Shown here: in pieces, positions 33,492 through 46,085 of the stretch
How the letters are laid out: the number at the start of each line of letters is the position of its first letter
Position numbering within the stretch: the first letter of the stretch is position 1
Origin: Myxocyprinus asiaticus
Lineage: Eukaryota; Chordata; Actinopteri; Cypriniformes; Catostomidae
Direction: 5' to 3'
Assembly: GCF_019703515.2 (NCBI RefSeq)
Contig: NC_059358.1
Location: forward strand, 50,176,594 to 50,240,593
DNA: 64,000 bases
The notes under the pieces: generated by a model
Databases searched by the model: none
The model's input: only the letters and a program-made list of their open reading frames with translations
Told to the model about the DNA's origin: nothing
Translations under genes and position numbers: made by a program

Positions 33492-33689
33492 TGAGGAATT
33501 TTAAGTCCGGTTTACGGTGTGTAATTGCAGAACCAATGTCCAAAAGTGTTTGTCTGTCGTAGACAATAAGGCAGACAACATCCAAGACAAAAAACATATG
33601 AATTGTAAACAAAACAAACAAAAAAACTACAATGTTGTTTCGGAGCTCGCAATGCAGCAGCCAGATTCGGTGCCATCTTGAGTTCATTA

Positions 33690-34503
33690 TGACAGTTTTC
33701 TATTATGTTTACATTTCAGTTGATATTTTTGTTATATTATATTTATATAAAAATTAAGACATGTTTATTAACAATAAACTTTAAAAACCAAGCTTATCAA
33801 ATACCTCAAAAGATGTGAATATACACAAAAAGGGATGATGAGATTTAATGCATTGCCATGGCAACAGTATTTAAGATATCAAGAATCCCTTCAGAATTTT
33901 AACATTAAAGTCTTGACATTATTCTAAAATCTTTTGAAGCAATTCAGGTTAACATAATAGGGATATTTCAAAATCTGTTAAAAGTGACACACTTCCTTCC
34001 GCCAGTTGGTGGCGCTATGGCCGTGACCCACAATAGCCACATCAATGTGATCAGACAAACATTTGGCTCAATTTTTATCTAAAATCACGCCATGCATGCA
34101 GAATATATGAGACATTTCCTTATTCCATTTTTTTGACATTCTTTTATCGCTTCGCCATGGCAACAGCGTTCTATTTATCAAAAATCCCTTCGCAATTTAG
34201 CATTGTCAATGTCTTAGCATGATGTCGCCCACATTTGGTACCTGTAAAATCAAATACCTGGGAGGAGTATATAAAATTCCAGAGCATGCATTTTTGAAAC
34301 AATCCATAATGGCCAACTTCCTTTTGGGCAAAGCTTATGACTGTCAGCGCAAAAGTTGTCCAGCTTCATGAGATCTATATGTGTACAAAGTTTGGTGACT
34401 GTAGCTCAAAAGGGATGTGCTACATACCCCCACCCCCACCCCGAACATGCCCATGTTCTAGGTGGTGCCACTTCGCACTTTCAGTGCTTGGGCCCTAATA
34501 ATA
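33690..34503. repeat. Family F/C composite repeat, right part (S1)
   Basis: Continues family F after the LINE and passes into family C sequence (TTCCGCCAGTTGGTGGCGCT, CATGGCAACAGCGTT), ending with the characteristic AGTGCTTGGGCCCTAATAAT at about 34,480-34,503. Confidence 0.8.
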
Positions 34504-34509
34504 AAAATA

Positions 34510-34897
34510 AATACAGCTGCAAGCAGCGATGATGGGCCCAAGCACCATGGGTCCATTTATACTCGGTGGCTTTCGGAAAACAAAGCATGATGGACACAGC
34601 AACAACTCAACATTAATGTAAACTTGGACCCTAATCATACAATGTGTAATAGATATATGCCACCATTCCAGTTTGACTACAACTTCATGTAGTTTAATCC
34701 ATTGCCATGACAACACTATTAAAAGCTATTAAGCATCCCTTCAAAATTCTCCATCAGCAGTGTCTAAACAATTTAAGCAATTTGGGTAAATGTAAGAGAA
34801 CTTTTTCAAAGTCTTTTGTAAGTGCCACACTTCCTGCTGCCAGTTGGTGGCACTGTGACCATGACCCACAATAGCCACATCCATGTGATTAGCCCCC
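34510..34897. repeat. Family C repeat, 5' fragment (C4)
   Basis: Starts ACAGCTGCAAGCAGCGATGA, then GGGCCCAAGCACCATGGG, and runs to GTGATTAGCCCC, where L1-like coding sequence takes over. Confidence 0.8.
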
Positions 34898-36560
34898 ATC
34901 TCTGACCCTACTAGATCTATGCCTTGCCTCCACAGAATTATTAATTCCTTTTCCAAGTTCTCAGGATACAAAGTCAGTTGGTCTAAATCCAAGGCTTTGG
35001 CTCTGACAGCGTACTGTCCAGTGACGGCCTTTCATCCGGGCACTTTGCAGTGGCCTAAACAGGGCATTAGGTATTTGGGTATTTTATTTCCAGCAAATTT
35101 GTCTGATTTAGTTACATTTTGACCCTTTAATAAAAAGGTTTTCAAGCGATGTGGACAGGTGGGCTTCATTACATTTATTGATGATAGGGAAGGTTAATGT
35201 TATTAAAATGAACTGTATACCAAAATTTAACTACCTGTTACAATCTCTCCCTATAGATGTCCCCCTCTCTTAGTTCAAGCAATTTGCTAGCATAGCGAAG
35301 TCCTTCATTTGGAATAGTAAACATCCCAGGTTACATTTCATTAAGCTGCAAAGGCAGATTGACAAAGGTGGACTAGGCCTACCCAAGATTTTGTTTTATT
35401 ATTACGCATTTGGTCTCAGACATTTGGCCTATTGGTCGCTTCCACCTGAGAGAGCCCCTCCCTGGTTTTCTATTGAACAGGAAGTCCTTGCCCCTATTTC
35501 ACCACTGCAAAGCCTTTCTATCAAACTAAGTTAAGTCACACCCCGTTATTTCACATTTGCACGTGCTTTGGACAAGAGTGGCCAAAGTTTTTAATTCGGA
35601 CATTTATTTAAATGTTGCCTCAAGCATATGGCTGAACCCCAAATTATGTATCAACAAGTCCCCTTTCTTTTGGTCAAAGTGGATTGTGAGTGGGGTTACT
35701 ACAATCGGCGAAATGTATGAGAGTGGAGTGTTGAGATCTTTTGAGAATTTGGGTCATCATTTTGGAATTCCCAGATCTCAGTTTTATAGGTATTTACAGC
35801 TGCACTACCTGCTCTGTACTGTTTTTGGGAGTAGCACACACCCCCTTAAGGCGACAGATCCTTTGGGAGAGGTGATTACTGCTTTTGGAAAAGGTCATGA
35901 GACATCAGTGTATTACTCCCTGTTAATTCAAAGTCTGGGGGACGGAGCTTCAACTTCTCTGAAGAGATTATGGGAGAAAGATTTAAACTTGGTATTGGAG
36001 GAAGGAGTGTGGGCTAGGATTCTAAAAGATGTGAAATCTGTATCTAGAGATGCAAGGGTTCACCTTATTCAGTTCAAGATTTTATATAGATTCTATTGGA
36101 CCCCCTCTAGACTGTATAGGCTTGGTCTTAAAGGCACACCTACCTGCTGGCGATGCCAATAGGAGGATGGAATTACAACCCATGTTTTTTGGGGGTGCGT
36201 TAAGATCCAAGGGTTTTGGTTGAGAATTCAGAATTTTGTATGTGATGTCTTGGGCACAGGTTTCGTTTTGCCCCAGACTCTGTAATTTGCGAGATGGGGC
36301 AGAAATCAATGTGGAAAATAAACATGTGGAGGATTGGGTCCTAACCTATGTTATGGTCGCCAGGCAGGTGATTTTGAGGGGTTGGAAGTCGGTTAGAGCA
36401 CCCCCGTTTCAGAAGTGGTGCTCGGAGATGGGGAGAGTGGCAGCCTTAGAGGAGGGGTTTTATAGAAGACTAGGGAATCTGGATTTGTTTGTAAGAAAAT
36501 GGGGTGGATATTTAGCGTTCTTGGAGGGTTCTCGGGTGGAATAGTGGAGAGAGAGGGGTA
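34898..36560 (+). pseudogene. L1-like ORF2 3' part with C-terminal zinc knuckle
   Basis: The translation shows the post-catalytic RT region of L1-type ORF2: GYKVSWSKSKALALTAYCPV, GIRYLGILF, IPKFNYLLQSLPIDVP and GGLGLPKILFYYYAFGLRHL. An open frame 35,557-36,162 (201 codons) covers the C-terminal domain and reaches the zinc knuckle (TCWRC, then a stop, then THVFWGC). A further frame to 36,544 gives the C-terminal end. Several stops and shifts make it inactive. The YADD box is not included, so the fragment begins after the catalytic core. Confidence 0.85.
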
Positions 36561-36954
36561 ATTGTCAGTGTGCGTGATTTTTATACTGTATATATATATA
36601 TATATATAATATATATAAAATTTTCAGATTTTCAGCAGAAGTGACCAGCCAGGTTTAAATCCCAGTTGCACCGACGGGGCACGTTGTAACACTGCGTTAC
36701 AATGTGACCCAATTCCAAAAAACTATATGCAATTCCATGCAGTCAGATATGTAATTTACATAATTCCCCTTAATGCGTGTGTGTGTGTTTTGTCATCAAT
36801 CCTTGCATTATTTCGGTCAATGCTGTGGCTTTGCTGTGTATTTATTGTCAAGTGTCAAAATTATTGTAAATTTAATAAATGGCTTTTATTGACATGAAAA
36901 TTTAGTTAATCTTCTAGGCTTTTACATGCTGTATTCATGAAAAAAGACCACATA
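36561..36954. repeat. (TA)n tract and unassigned DNA
   Basis: A TATATA tract at about 36,586-36,618 follows the L1 3' end; the remainder is AT-rich with no gene. Confidence 0.6.
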
Positions 36955-38203
36955 CACTATATTGCCAAAAGTATTCGCTCACCCATCCAAATAATTGAAT
37001 TCAGGTGTTTCAATCACTTCCATGGCCACAGGTGTATAAAATGAAGCACCTAGGCATGCAGACTGATTCTACAAACATTTGTGAAAGAATGGGCCGCTCT
37101 CAGGAGCTCAGTGAATTCCAGCATGGTACTGTGATAGGATGCCACCTGTGCAACAAGTCCAGTTGTGAAGATTCCTTGCTACTAAATATTCCACAGTCAA
37201 CTGTCAGTGGTATTATAACAAAGTGGAAGCGATTGGGAATGACAGCAACTCAGCCACGAAGTGGTAGGCCACGTAAAATGACAGAGCGGGGTCAACGGAT
37301 GCTGAGGCACATAGTGCGCAGAGGTCGCCAACTTTCTGCAGAGTCAATCGCTACAGACCTCCAAAGTTCATGTGGCCTTCAGATTAGCTCAAGAACAGTG
37401 CGTAGAGAGCTTCATGGAATGGGTTTCCATGGCCGAGCAGCTGCATCCAAGCCATACATCACCAAGTGCAATGCAAAGCGTCGGATGCAGTGGTGTAAAG
37501 CACGCCGCCACTGGACTCTAGAGCAGTGGAGACGCGTTCTCTGGAGTGACGAATCACGCTTCTCCATCTGGCAATCTGATGGACGAGTCTGGGTTTGGCA
37601 GTTGCCAGGAGAACGGTACTTGTCTGACTGCATTGTGCCAACTGTGAAGTTTGGTGGAGGGGGGATTATGGTGTGGGGTTGTTTTTCAGGAGCTGGGCTT
37701 GGCCCCTTAGTTCCAGTGAAAGGAACTCTGAATGCTTCAGCATACCAAGAGATTTTGGACAATTCCATGCTCCCAACTTTGTGGGAACAATTTGGGGATG
37801 GCCCCTTCCTGTTCCAACATGACTGCGCACCAGTGCACAAAGCAAGGTCCATAAAGACATGGATGAGCGAGTTTGGTGTGGAAGAACTTGACTGGCCTGC
37901 ACAGAGTCCTGACCTCAACCCGATAGAGCACCTTTGGGATGAATTAGAGCGAAGACTGCGAGCCAGGCCTTCTCGTCCAACATCAGTGTCTGACCTCACA
38001 AATGTGCTTCTGGAAGAACGGTCAAAAATTCCCATAAACGCACTCCTAAACCTTGTGGAAAGCCTTCCCAGGAGAGTTGAAGCTGTTATAGCTGCAAAGG
38101 GTCATATTAATGTCATATTAAACCCTATGGATTAAGAATGGGATGTCACTTAAGTTCATATGCGTCTAAAGGCAGATGAGTGAATACTTTTGGCAATATA
38201 GTG
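36955..38203 (+). mobile_element. Tc1-like element, copy 2 (nearly intact)
   Basis: 1,249 bp with inverted termini starting CACTATATTGCCAAAAGTAT and TA duplications at 36,953-54 and 38,204-05. The right terminus differs by a substitution (GAGTGAATACTTTTGG where copy 1 has GAGCGAAT). It belongs to the same family as copies 1 and 3 and is the only one with an uninterrupted transposase frame. Confidence 0.96.
37089..38135 (+). CDS. Tc1 DD34E transposase, open but with altered C-terminus
   Basis: A 348-codon frame from the family start [11 protein letters not shown] at 37,089; the frame is open 28 codons further upstream, but that part lies in the 5' non-coding region of related copies. In the protein numbered from 37,089, the paired HTH domains lie at about 1-110 with GRPRK between them. 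Catalytic Asp154 (LWSDESRF), Asp245 (FQHDCAPVH) and Glu280 (NPIEHLW) give the DD34E spacing. It would act in the nucleus, binding its own inverted termini and inserting at TA. The last residues differ from copy 1: the family ending AAKGGPTSY is replaced by [14 protein letters not shown] through a local duplication of TCATATTA near 38,102. Whether it is expressed is unknown. Confidence 0.88.
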   Translation: MGRSQELSEFQHGTVIGCHLCNKSSCEDSLLLNIPQSTVSGIITKWKRLGMTATQPRSGRPRKMTERGQRMLRHIVRRGRQLSAESIATDLQSSCGLQISSRTVRRELHGMGFHGRAAASKPYITKCNAKRRMQWCKARRHWTLEQWRRVLWSDESRFSIWQSDGRVWVWQLPGERYLSDCIVPTVKFGGGGIMVWGCFSGAGLGPLVPVKGTLNASAYQEILDNSMLPTLWEQFGDGPFLFQHDCAPVHKARSIKTWMSEFGVEELDWPAQSPDLNPIEHLWDELERRLRARPSRPTSVSDLTNVLLEERSKIPINALLNLVESLPRRVEAVIAAKGHINVILNPMD

Positions 38204-38205
38204 TA

Positions 38206-38747
38206 TGTGTAATAGACACGTGTGAAATTAATGTGAACAAAGAAAAATACATCGAACCCCAAGTGCATTTACACAAACGTAAGAAAACCAAAAAGTGTTA
38301 GTTTTGCCCCGCTCTCTCCTACTGTATTAATAACACTTCAAATTATAATCACATTTCATTACACAGCTATTGGGGATTTTAAGTGAATGTTAGGGATTCT
38401 TTGTATGAATGCAGGTTTTTGTGTCTCATTCTCAGCACGCAGGGTGAAGATTAAACTTGAGCTGTGATGTATGTGTGCTGTCTGCGGTGCCGCCAATGTT
38501 TAGAAGGATACACCATTAATATTTAGATTATACAAACAGCTGCTGTATATTTGGAAATGTTGCAACTGCTTCAGACTTTAAGCATTTGTTTTGCCGCAGT
38601 CAAACATAAAGGAAAAGGATGAGATTCCCATAATAACATAATACATTTAATAACTTCATCTCTATGTGTGCTATTGTCGGTCATGAGATATTGTACGTCA
38701 GTGTAGAAGTACATAAATCAGCGCTGATAAAAAGAGTCCGACTGAGT
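38206..38747. other. Unassigned AT-rich DNA
   Basis: No gene. A short piece (TCTCATTCTCAGCACGCAGG, about 38,424) has a counterpart near 46,921, suggesting it belongs to the local segmental repeats. Confidence 0.4.
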
Positions 38748-40425
38748 TGGATACATTTATTTTTTCTTTTTTGCTATCCGTTTGTAGATGAATTATGAGT
38801 GAAAAGTGATTGAAAATACATAGGCAAAAAGGTCAATCAGAATGAAAGGATGAAAATGTATTTATTTATTAGGCATTTTATGCCAGCAGAGAAGGCTTTG
38901 CTGGCCCTGAGAAATCGTCACTGGCCATATACGAACAAATACAAATAGAGTTAATATATTTGAGCATTTATGTAAACATTTAAATTCCACAAGTGTTTAA
39001 AAAAACAAGATACATATATGAAAATTGTCATTTTTGTCATATTGTCATATTCTGTATATTGCATATATTTACTGTATATAATTGACTTTTATATCAGTAA
39101 AAATATTTATGAACATTTACTTTCAGCATACAAGTTTTCAGCATATATTGCCATTTTCAGATTCCTAGCCTAGAGGAGCACGGGGCACAAACTAACGCGG
39201 GGTTAATTGTCACACACGTGGTTTAAATGTTTCCACGCACGCTGGTAAGAAGAAACTTCATTTGTTTACTTGTCGCCATATCAACACTGTGTAGATAAAA
39301 AAAAAATACGGGAAAATCTGCTCCAGCAGCGGGAATTTGTGCGAGAGCACCGGTGACCAAGATGGCACAGCTCACGAACACCCATCGTACAACCCAGCCA
39401 TGAAATACTCAGTTTATATAGGAAGGAAACACACTACGTGCCAGCGCTGCACATTAACAATCAGATCACCTGGTTACCCCACACCTGAGAGTGATTAAGA
39501 GAGAGAGAGATAAAGACAAAACACACGCTCTACATACACAGAAACAATACAGCTGAGAAGGCAATCACAATGGGGGACATATTTCGCTTTTCTATTTCCT
39601 GGAAAAGAGCGCAAGCTTCAGAAAAAAACTGCTGACACTAAACAACATTGATAACAGCCAGAACAAACATTTATCATAAATTCAAAATAACACATTCCAG
39701 CACCAGATCGGCAATCAAAACATACACAGATCAGATGAAACAGAAACTCCAACTCAAGAACTGGAGATGTTTAACATATGAAATGAGAAATATAGTTAAC
39801 TGAAGAAAATAATTACACATACTTCATATACATAACGTATGAAAGAGGGATCTCTTCTAGACAGACACGGAAAATCTTCTCAGTGTTATTTTGGGAATCA
39901 TTCATGGAGTTTGGCTGCCCTCTATTGGACATTTCTTGTAATTGCCACTCAGACCTGGGTTACATTTATGACATAGTTTTCTATTATTTTTACATTTCAG
40001 TTGATATTTTTATTATATTTTATTTATATAAAAATTAATGAATATGTTTATTAACAATAAACTTTAAATCCAAGCATGCCAAATACCTCAAAACATGTGA
40101 ATATGCACAAAAAGAAATTATGACATTAAAAGCCATGGCAACAATATTTAAGATATCAAGAATCCCTTCAGAATTTTAAATCTGCACTGTCTTGACATTA
40201 TTCAATTTTATTAAATTTTTTTAAGCAATTCAGGTTAACATAATAGGGATATTTCAAAGTCTGTTAAAAGTGACACACTTCCTTCCGCCAGTTGGTGGCG
40301 CTACGACCGTGACCCACAATAGCCACATCAATGTGATCAGCCTGCAAGGACAAACATTTGGCTCAATTTTCTTGTAAAGCTCACTATGCATGCAGAAGAT
40401 ATGAGACATTTCCATATATATTTCA

Positions 40426-40455
40426 CACGCACACACACACACACACACACACACG
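40426..40455 (+). repeat. (CA)n microsatellite
   Basis: CA dinucleotide run at the point where the family C fragment of D1 breaks off. Confidence 0.92.
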
Positions 40456-40859
40456 ACCACAGTATATATATATTCATTTTTAATTGTTAACTTTTTATTT
40501 TATTGCTAACTGATTAATTTGACATTTTTACTATAATTTAATATAATTATTTATTGAAAAAAATATGTAGATCTGAAGATTATGTTGAAATGAAGTCATT
40601 TACCATTTTTATATATATCCCTAAAATTGCTTTAAATTAACAAATGTGATTCAATGCATTAGGTGTTAAGTTGGTCTAGGTAGAGTTTAATGAGCACAGA
40701 AGTCATTTAGCCTTGTAATTTTTTGCAATTGTGGAAATAGGTCTCAGTTTCTTTTATTTTTGCATTTTTTTTTCTCTGTTCTCTTTCAAAATAAATGAAG
40801 TACATTAACTTTTAGTCTGCATTCGTTATTCATACGCAACTGTTTAAATAGCCTTTTGT

Positions 40860-41490
40860 GGTGAGCGGCATCTGGGCAGAGTGAGGCTGGGAAGATAAGT
40901 GGCAAATGACTTCCACCTGCACGCCAGACCGGCCTCACGTTCCAGTGAGGGGAGGCGGGAGTATTTAAGGAGAAGAGACAGTGCCAGTGGTGATGGGAAG
41001 ATCGGATAATTTTACTGACTTGGAACTTTGAGTCTCGTTCAGCAAAATGAACAAATCTTTATTCATGTCATTTCATTCATTTGAGCAGAATTAAATTAAA
41101 ATGTTACATTTTCAATAGCCAAATCCACCCCCCCCCCCACCCAACAACACATCTCCCTTCGCAAACTTTGATTATAGTCCCAAGAAGGAAAAAATTATAA
41201 TGCAGCCAAGGACAAATTATGAGAAACAAAAAGATTAGTTCACCTCTGGAATCTCTATACGGCTGTCACATGACAAAAGAACGAACAACTCAGACCAAAA
41301 GACTTGAGAGGTGAACTAATCACTTCTGTGATTAGCGTTCACTGTTTTCTGTACAGCGCCTATGCGGTTTTCACGTAACAAACGAACGGAGCGGCCAACA
41401 CAAAATGAACAAATCACTCTGAGACTACTCATTCTTCTGAGTTACATAAAAGATTAGTTCAAAATGACTGAATCGTTCATGAATGACCCA
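40860..41490 (+). repeat. LTR-like fragment and cyprinid repeat inserted in D1
   Basis: 40,860-40,990 has a GC-rich promoter-like run, GAGGGGAGGCGGGAGTATTT, which resembles a fish LTR U3 in style. 41,230-41,490 has repeated GATTAGTTCA and GAATCGTTCATGAATGA words known from a cyprinid dispersed repeat. Both are absent from the paralogous position in D2. LTR identity is weak. Confidence 0.35.
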
Positions 41491-42849
41491 TCAATAAGCG
41501 CCAGATGGGAGAGAGATGTACGAAGCTTGTCCGCATGTCTGAATGTCGTTATGGTTTGACGCAGCTGGCTGAAAAGCAGTGCGTGTTATTGTTTCTTTGT
41601 ACGTTGAAAAGTGTTATTAAAATGTCTATTTGTTTGTCAAGCCGGTCCCAGCTTCCTCCTTTCCCATCTTTAAGTGTTACACCTTTAAATTATGTTGGGA
41701 AAATAAGGACATAAATTAGGTTAGACTACTGCGTGTCCGCCTATAGAATAATCATTAAAAGCAAAGATTACCAACTGGTAACCAACAAACAACTATTGTT
41801 CCATGATGTTGCCACAACCTCGTCATGATGGCAACAAATACAGGAATTTGGTCATCAAATTACGGTGTATTTAGGAAATGGCCACGTAACTTGGCTAGCT
41901 GGAATTATAAAATGGCTGAATTTGCTGCTGCTTTTCTAAAAAATGACTGCATTTTTTGGGGTTGTTTTGCAGTGAAAACTCACAAATCATCATTATATAC
42001 CTCTGTAATTGTGCTAATTACATTTTAAATGCAATTACATGTAAATATTTTAGTGCATAATAACTGAATATGCAGTTAGCAACCAAAAAATAAAATTAAA
42101 AAAAAAATGCACACAAAAAGTGCATACATTTAGGTGAAAGCTGTGGGTATTGAAAGACCCTTAATTATTTTTGTATTGTAATTTTCTGCCACAGAGAATG
42201 AAATAAACGTATCTAAGTTTAAAATAGACGTATAATAAATCTGTACAAATACAGCCACGGCCCGTGCAATACATTTTAAGTTTTGTCAGGGTACACGGTT
42301 ACTTTTCAAAACTTGATCCGACACTGAATGCTCAAGCAGCCTAATTTACATTTAGAAAACTCCTGATTTTGCTATAACAATGCAAAAAGCACTTACCAAT
42401 TTGCTTGAAGTGAAAAGCAGCCCTCCTTTCCTGTTTAATTAATCAATCGCACGATCATGCAGAACATCTCAGGTTTGTAAATCCATAAGGATCTCTTTCT
42501 CAACGACAATACCAGCAGTGAGTGACAGACTCATCAGCAAGATCTCGCGCTCTTCGATTTCAAATTACCTACATCACATAAAGCATAATTGTGTCTCTCA
42601 AGGTGAGCCAGAAGGCAAGTGGACTGGAAAATATCCTAAAGACCACACCCACAAGATCAAATAAATAAATCTGATTGGCTGATGAATCTGACAATCTGAC
42701 TTTAGATGCCTATTCACTGCAGTGTTGAAGGATTCTGTGGAATTCTGAAGGCCTGATGTGGTGGAGCTCAAACTCACACACTGCTTCGGGCATGCGATTT
42801 GTGAAACAGTTGTCACATTTGCTTGTAAGCATCAAGGAATAAATTCTGA

Positions 42850-45800
42850 TTGGATACATTTTAATTTTTTGCTATTCATTTGTAGATGAATTATGAGTGG
42901 AAAGTGATTGAAAATACATAGGCAAAAAGGTCAATCAGAATGAAAGGATGAAAATTTATTTATTTATTAGGCATGTTATGCCAGCAGAGAAGGCTTTGCT
43001 GGCCCTGAGAAATCGCCACTGGCCATATACGAACAAATACAATTAGAGTTCATATATTTGAGCATTTATGTGCTTAATAAACAAGTGTTTAAAAAACAAG
43101 ATACATACAAAAATTGTCATTTTTGTCATTGTCATATTCTGTATCTTGCATATATCTACTGTAAATAATCAACATTTTTATATTAGTAAAAACATTTATG
43201 AACACTAACTTTCAACATACAAGTGTTCAGCATATATTGCCATTTTCAGATTCGTAACCTAGAGGAGCATGGGGCACAAACTAACACGGGTTAGTTGTCA
43301 CACACTTGATTTAAACGTTTCCACACACGCTGGTAAGGCGAAACTTAATTTGTTTACTTGTTGCCATATCAACACTGCGTAGATAAAAAAAAATGCAGAA
43401 AAATCCACTCCAGCAGTGGGAATTTGCACGAGAGCACCGGTGACCAAGAAGGCACAGCTCATGAGCACCCATCGCACAACCCAGCCTTGAAACACTCGGT
43501 TTATATAGGAAGGAAACACACTGAGTGCCGCTGCTCTCCATTAACAATCAGATCACCTGGTTATCCCATACCTGAGAGCAATTAAGAGAGAGATAAAGAC
43601 AAAACACACGCTCTACATACACACAAACAATACAGTCGAGAGACACTAAACGACTCTGATAACAGCCAGAACAAACATTTATCATAAATTCAAAATAACA
43701 CATTCCAGCGCCGGATCAGCAATCAAAACATACACAGATCAAATGAAACAGAAACTCCAACTCAAGAACTGGAGATGTTTAACACATGAAATGAGAAATA
43801 TAATTAACAGAAGAACGTAGTTACACATTCTTCATATCATAACGTATGAAAGAGGGATCCCTTCTAGAGACAACACGAAAATCTTCTCAGTGTTAGTTTG
43901 GGAATCATTCAACAATGGAGCTTGGATGCCCTCTATTGGACATTTCTTGTAATTGCCACTCAGAGTGGCAATTACAACACACTGGGTTAGACATAGCCTG
44001 GGTTTTCTAGTATTTTTACATTTCAGTTGATATTTTTATTATATTTTATTTATATGAAAATTAAGAAATATGTTTATTAACAATGAACTTTAAAATCCAA
44101 TTATGCCAAATACCTCAAAACATGTGAATATGCACAAAAAAGAATGATGACATTTAATGCATTGCCATGGCAACAGTATTTAAGATATCAAGAATCCCTT
44201 CAGAATTTTAAATCTGCACTGTCTTGACATTATTCTAAAATCTTTTGAAGCAATTCAGGTTAACATAATAGGGATATTTCAAAGTCTGTTAAAAGTGACA
44301 CACTTCCTTCCGCCAGTTGGTGGTGCTATGTCCGTGACCCACAATAGCCACATCAATGTGATCAGCCTGCAAGGACGAACATTTGGCTCAATTTTAAGTA
44401 AAATAACACCATGTATGCAGAAGATATGAGACATTTCCTTATTCCATTTTTTTGACGTTATTTTATCGCTTCACCATGGCAACACCGGTTGATATATCAA
44501 AAATCCTTTCGCAATTTAGCATCGTCAATGTCTTGACATGATGTCGCCCACATTTGGTACCTGTAACATGAAATCCCTCTGAGGAGTATATCAAATTCCA
44601 GAGCATGCATTTTTCAAACAATCCAAAATGGCCAACTTCCTTTTGGGCAGAGTTTATGACTGTCAGCGAGAAAGTTGTCCAGCTTGATGAGATCTATATG
44701 TGTACAAAGTTGGGTGACTGTAGCTCAAAAGGGATGTGCTACAGAGCCCCCTGAACAGGCCCATGTTCTAGGTGGTGCTGAAGAGCCCCCCTACACTCCC
44801 CTCCCTGAAATTTTATCGAGCCCTAATGGCCAGCGACTCTGATGTGTGTAAACTTTCAAGAGTTTTTACATGTGTTATGTACCCCAAAAGTACCGAAAAC
44901 CTTGAAAAGAATAATAATAATAAAAATAAATATAGCTGCAAGCAGCAATGATGGGCCCAAGCACCATGGGTCCATTTCCACTCGGTGGCTTTCGGAAAAC
45001 AAAGCATGATGGACACAGCAACAACTCAACATTAATGTAAACTTGGACCCTAAACATACAATGTGTATTAGATACAGTATATGCCACCATTCCAGTTTGA
45101 CTACAACTTCATGTAATGTAATCCATTGCCATGACAACACTATTAAAGCTATCAAGCATCCCTTCAAAATTTTCCATCAGCAGTGTCTAAACAATTTAAG
45201 CAATTTGGGAAAATGTAAGAGAACTTTTTCAAAGTCTGTTGTAAGTGCCACACTTCCTGCTGACAGTTGGTGGCACTATGACCGTGACCCACAATAGCCA
45301 TGTGATTAGCCCCCAAGAAAAAACATACAGCTCGATTTTGATCTAAATCACACAATACACGCAGAAGATATGAGACACTTCCTGTTTGCCTATTTTTGCC
45401 ATTAATTTAGTGAATCGCCATGGCAACACCGTTTGATATTTAAAAATCTGCATCTTCGATGTCTTGGCATAATGTTGTCTAAATGTGGTGACAGTCTCAT
45501 GAATCAACATTTAGAGAATCTATCTATCTATCTATCTATATACATTTTTTATTGTAATTTTAATTTTTTTGCTAACTGATTAATTTAACATTTTTGCTAT
45601 AATTTAATATAATTATTTATTGAAAAAAAAATATGTAGATCTAAATATTATATTGCAATGAAATTATTTACCATTTTTATTTATCCATAAACTGGCTTTA
45701 AATTAAATTAACAGATGTAATTCTTGTCATTAGGCGTTAAGGTAGTCTAAGTAGATTTTAAAATGAGCACTGAAGTCATTTAGGTTTGTATTTTCATTGC

Positions 45801-46085
45801 AATTCTGTTGTTACATTTTTTTCTCTGTGCACTGTCAAAATAAATTTAAAGTATATTAAATTTGAGTCTGCATTCGTTATTCATATGCACAACTGTTTAA
45901 TTAGCCTCTAAATTATTGTTGGGCAAATGAGGACATAAATTAGTTTAGAATACTGCATGTTCACACTGACCACACCCACAAGAACAAATATATCAATCTG
46001 ATTGGCTGATGAATCTGACAAACTGACTTTAGATGCCTATTCACCTGCACTGTTGAGGGATTCTGAAGGCATGACGGTAGAGATG
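42850..46085. repeat. Segmental duplication unit D2
   Basis: Direct-repeat counterpart of D1 at an offset of about 4.1 kb at its left end. It includes family F (43,270-43,990), family C ending about 44,880, a second family C start at 44,932 (ATATAGCTGCAAGCAGCAAT) to about 45,510, a (CTAT)n run, and the right-end markers GCTAACTGATTAATTTAACA (45,571) and GACCACACCCACAAGAACAA (45,967). Divergence from D1 is visible by eye in every block, so the duplication is old. Confidence 0.82.

Larger units (their letters stand above)
30381..33684 (-). mobile_element. Rex1/CR1-like LINE, near full length
   Basis: A 3.3-kb minus-strand LINE with endonuclease and reverse transcriptase, ending on its 3' side in GTGACAATAAAAGTGATTTG and (GATTT)n at 30,383-30,420. 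A CATTA repeat flanks both ends (30,376-30,380 and 33,685-33,689). Paralogous family F copies at 48,312-48,335 show the uninterrupted site ATACATTATGACAGTTTTCT. The clade name rests on overall sequence character and the tail. Confidence 0.88.
38748..42765. repeat. Segmental duplication unit D1
   Basis: Marker blocks in order: AGATGAATTATGAGTG (38,787), TATGCCAGCAGAGAAGGCTT (38,879), family F (39,190-39,960), family C fragment (to 40,425), a (CA)n run, GCTAACTGATTAATTTGACA (40,505), GTCTGCATTCGTTATTCATA (40,816), and GACCACACCCACAAGATCAA (42,640). The same blocks recur in the same order at 42,850-46,085. D1 carries extra sequence at 40,860-41,690 and about 41,720-42,630. Confidence 0.82.

Noticed and set aside
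27207..36560. A single L1 split by the family F/LINE segment
   Set aside because: The middle of ORF2, including the RT catalytic core, is missing between the parts, so a simple insertion does not explain them.
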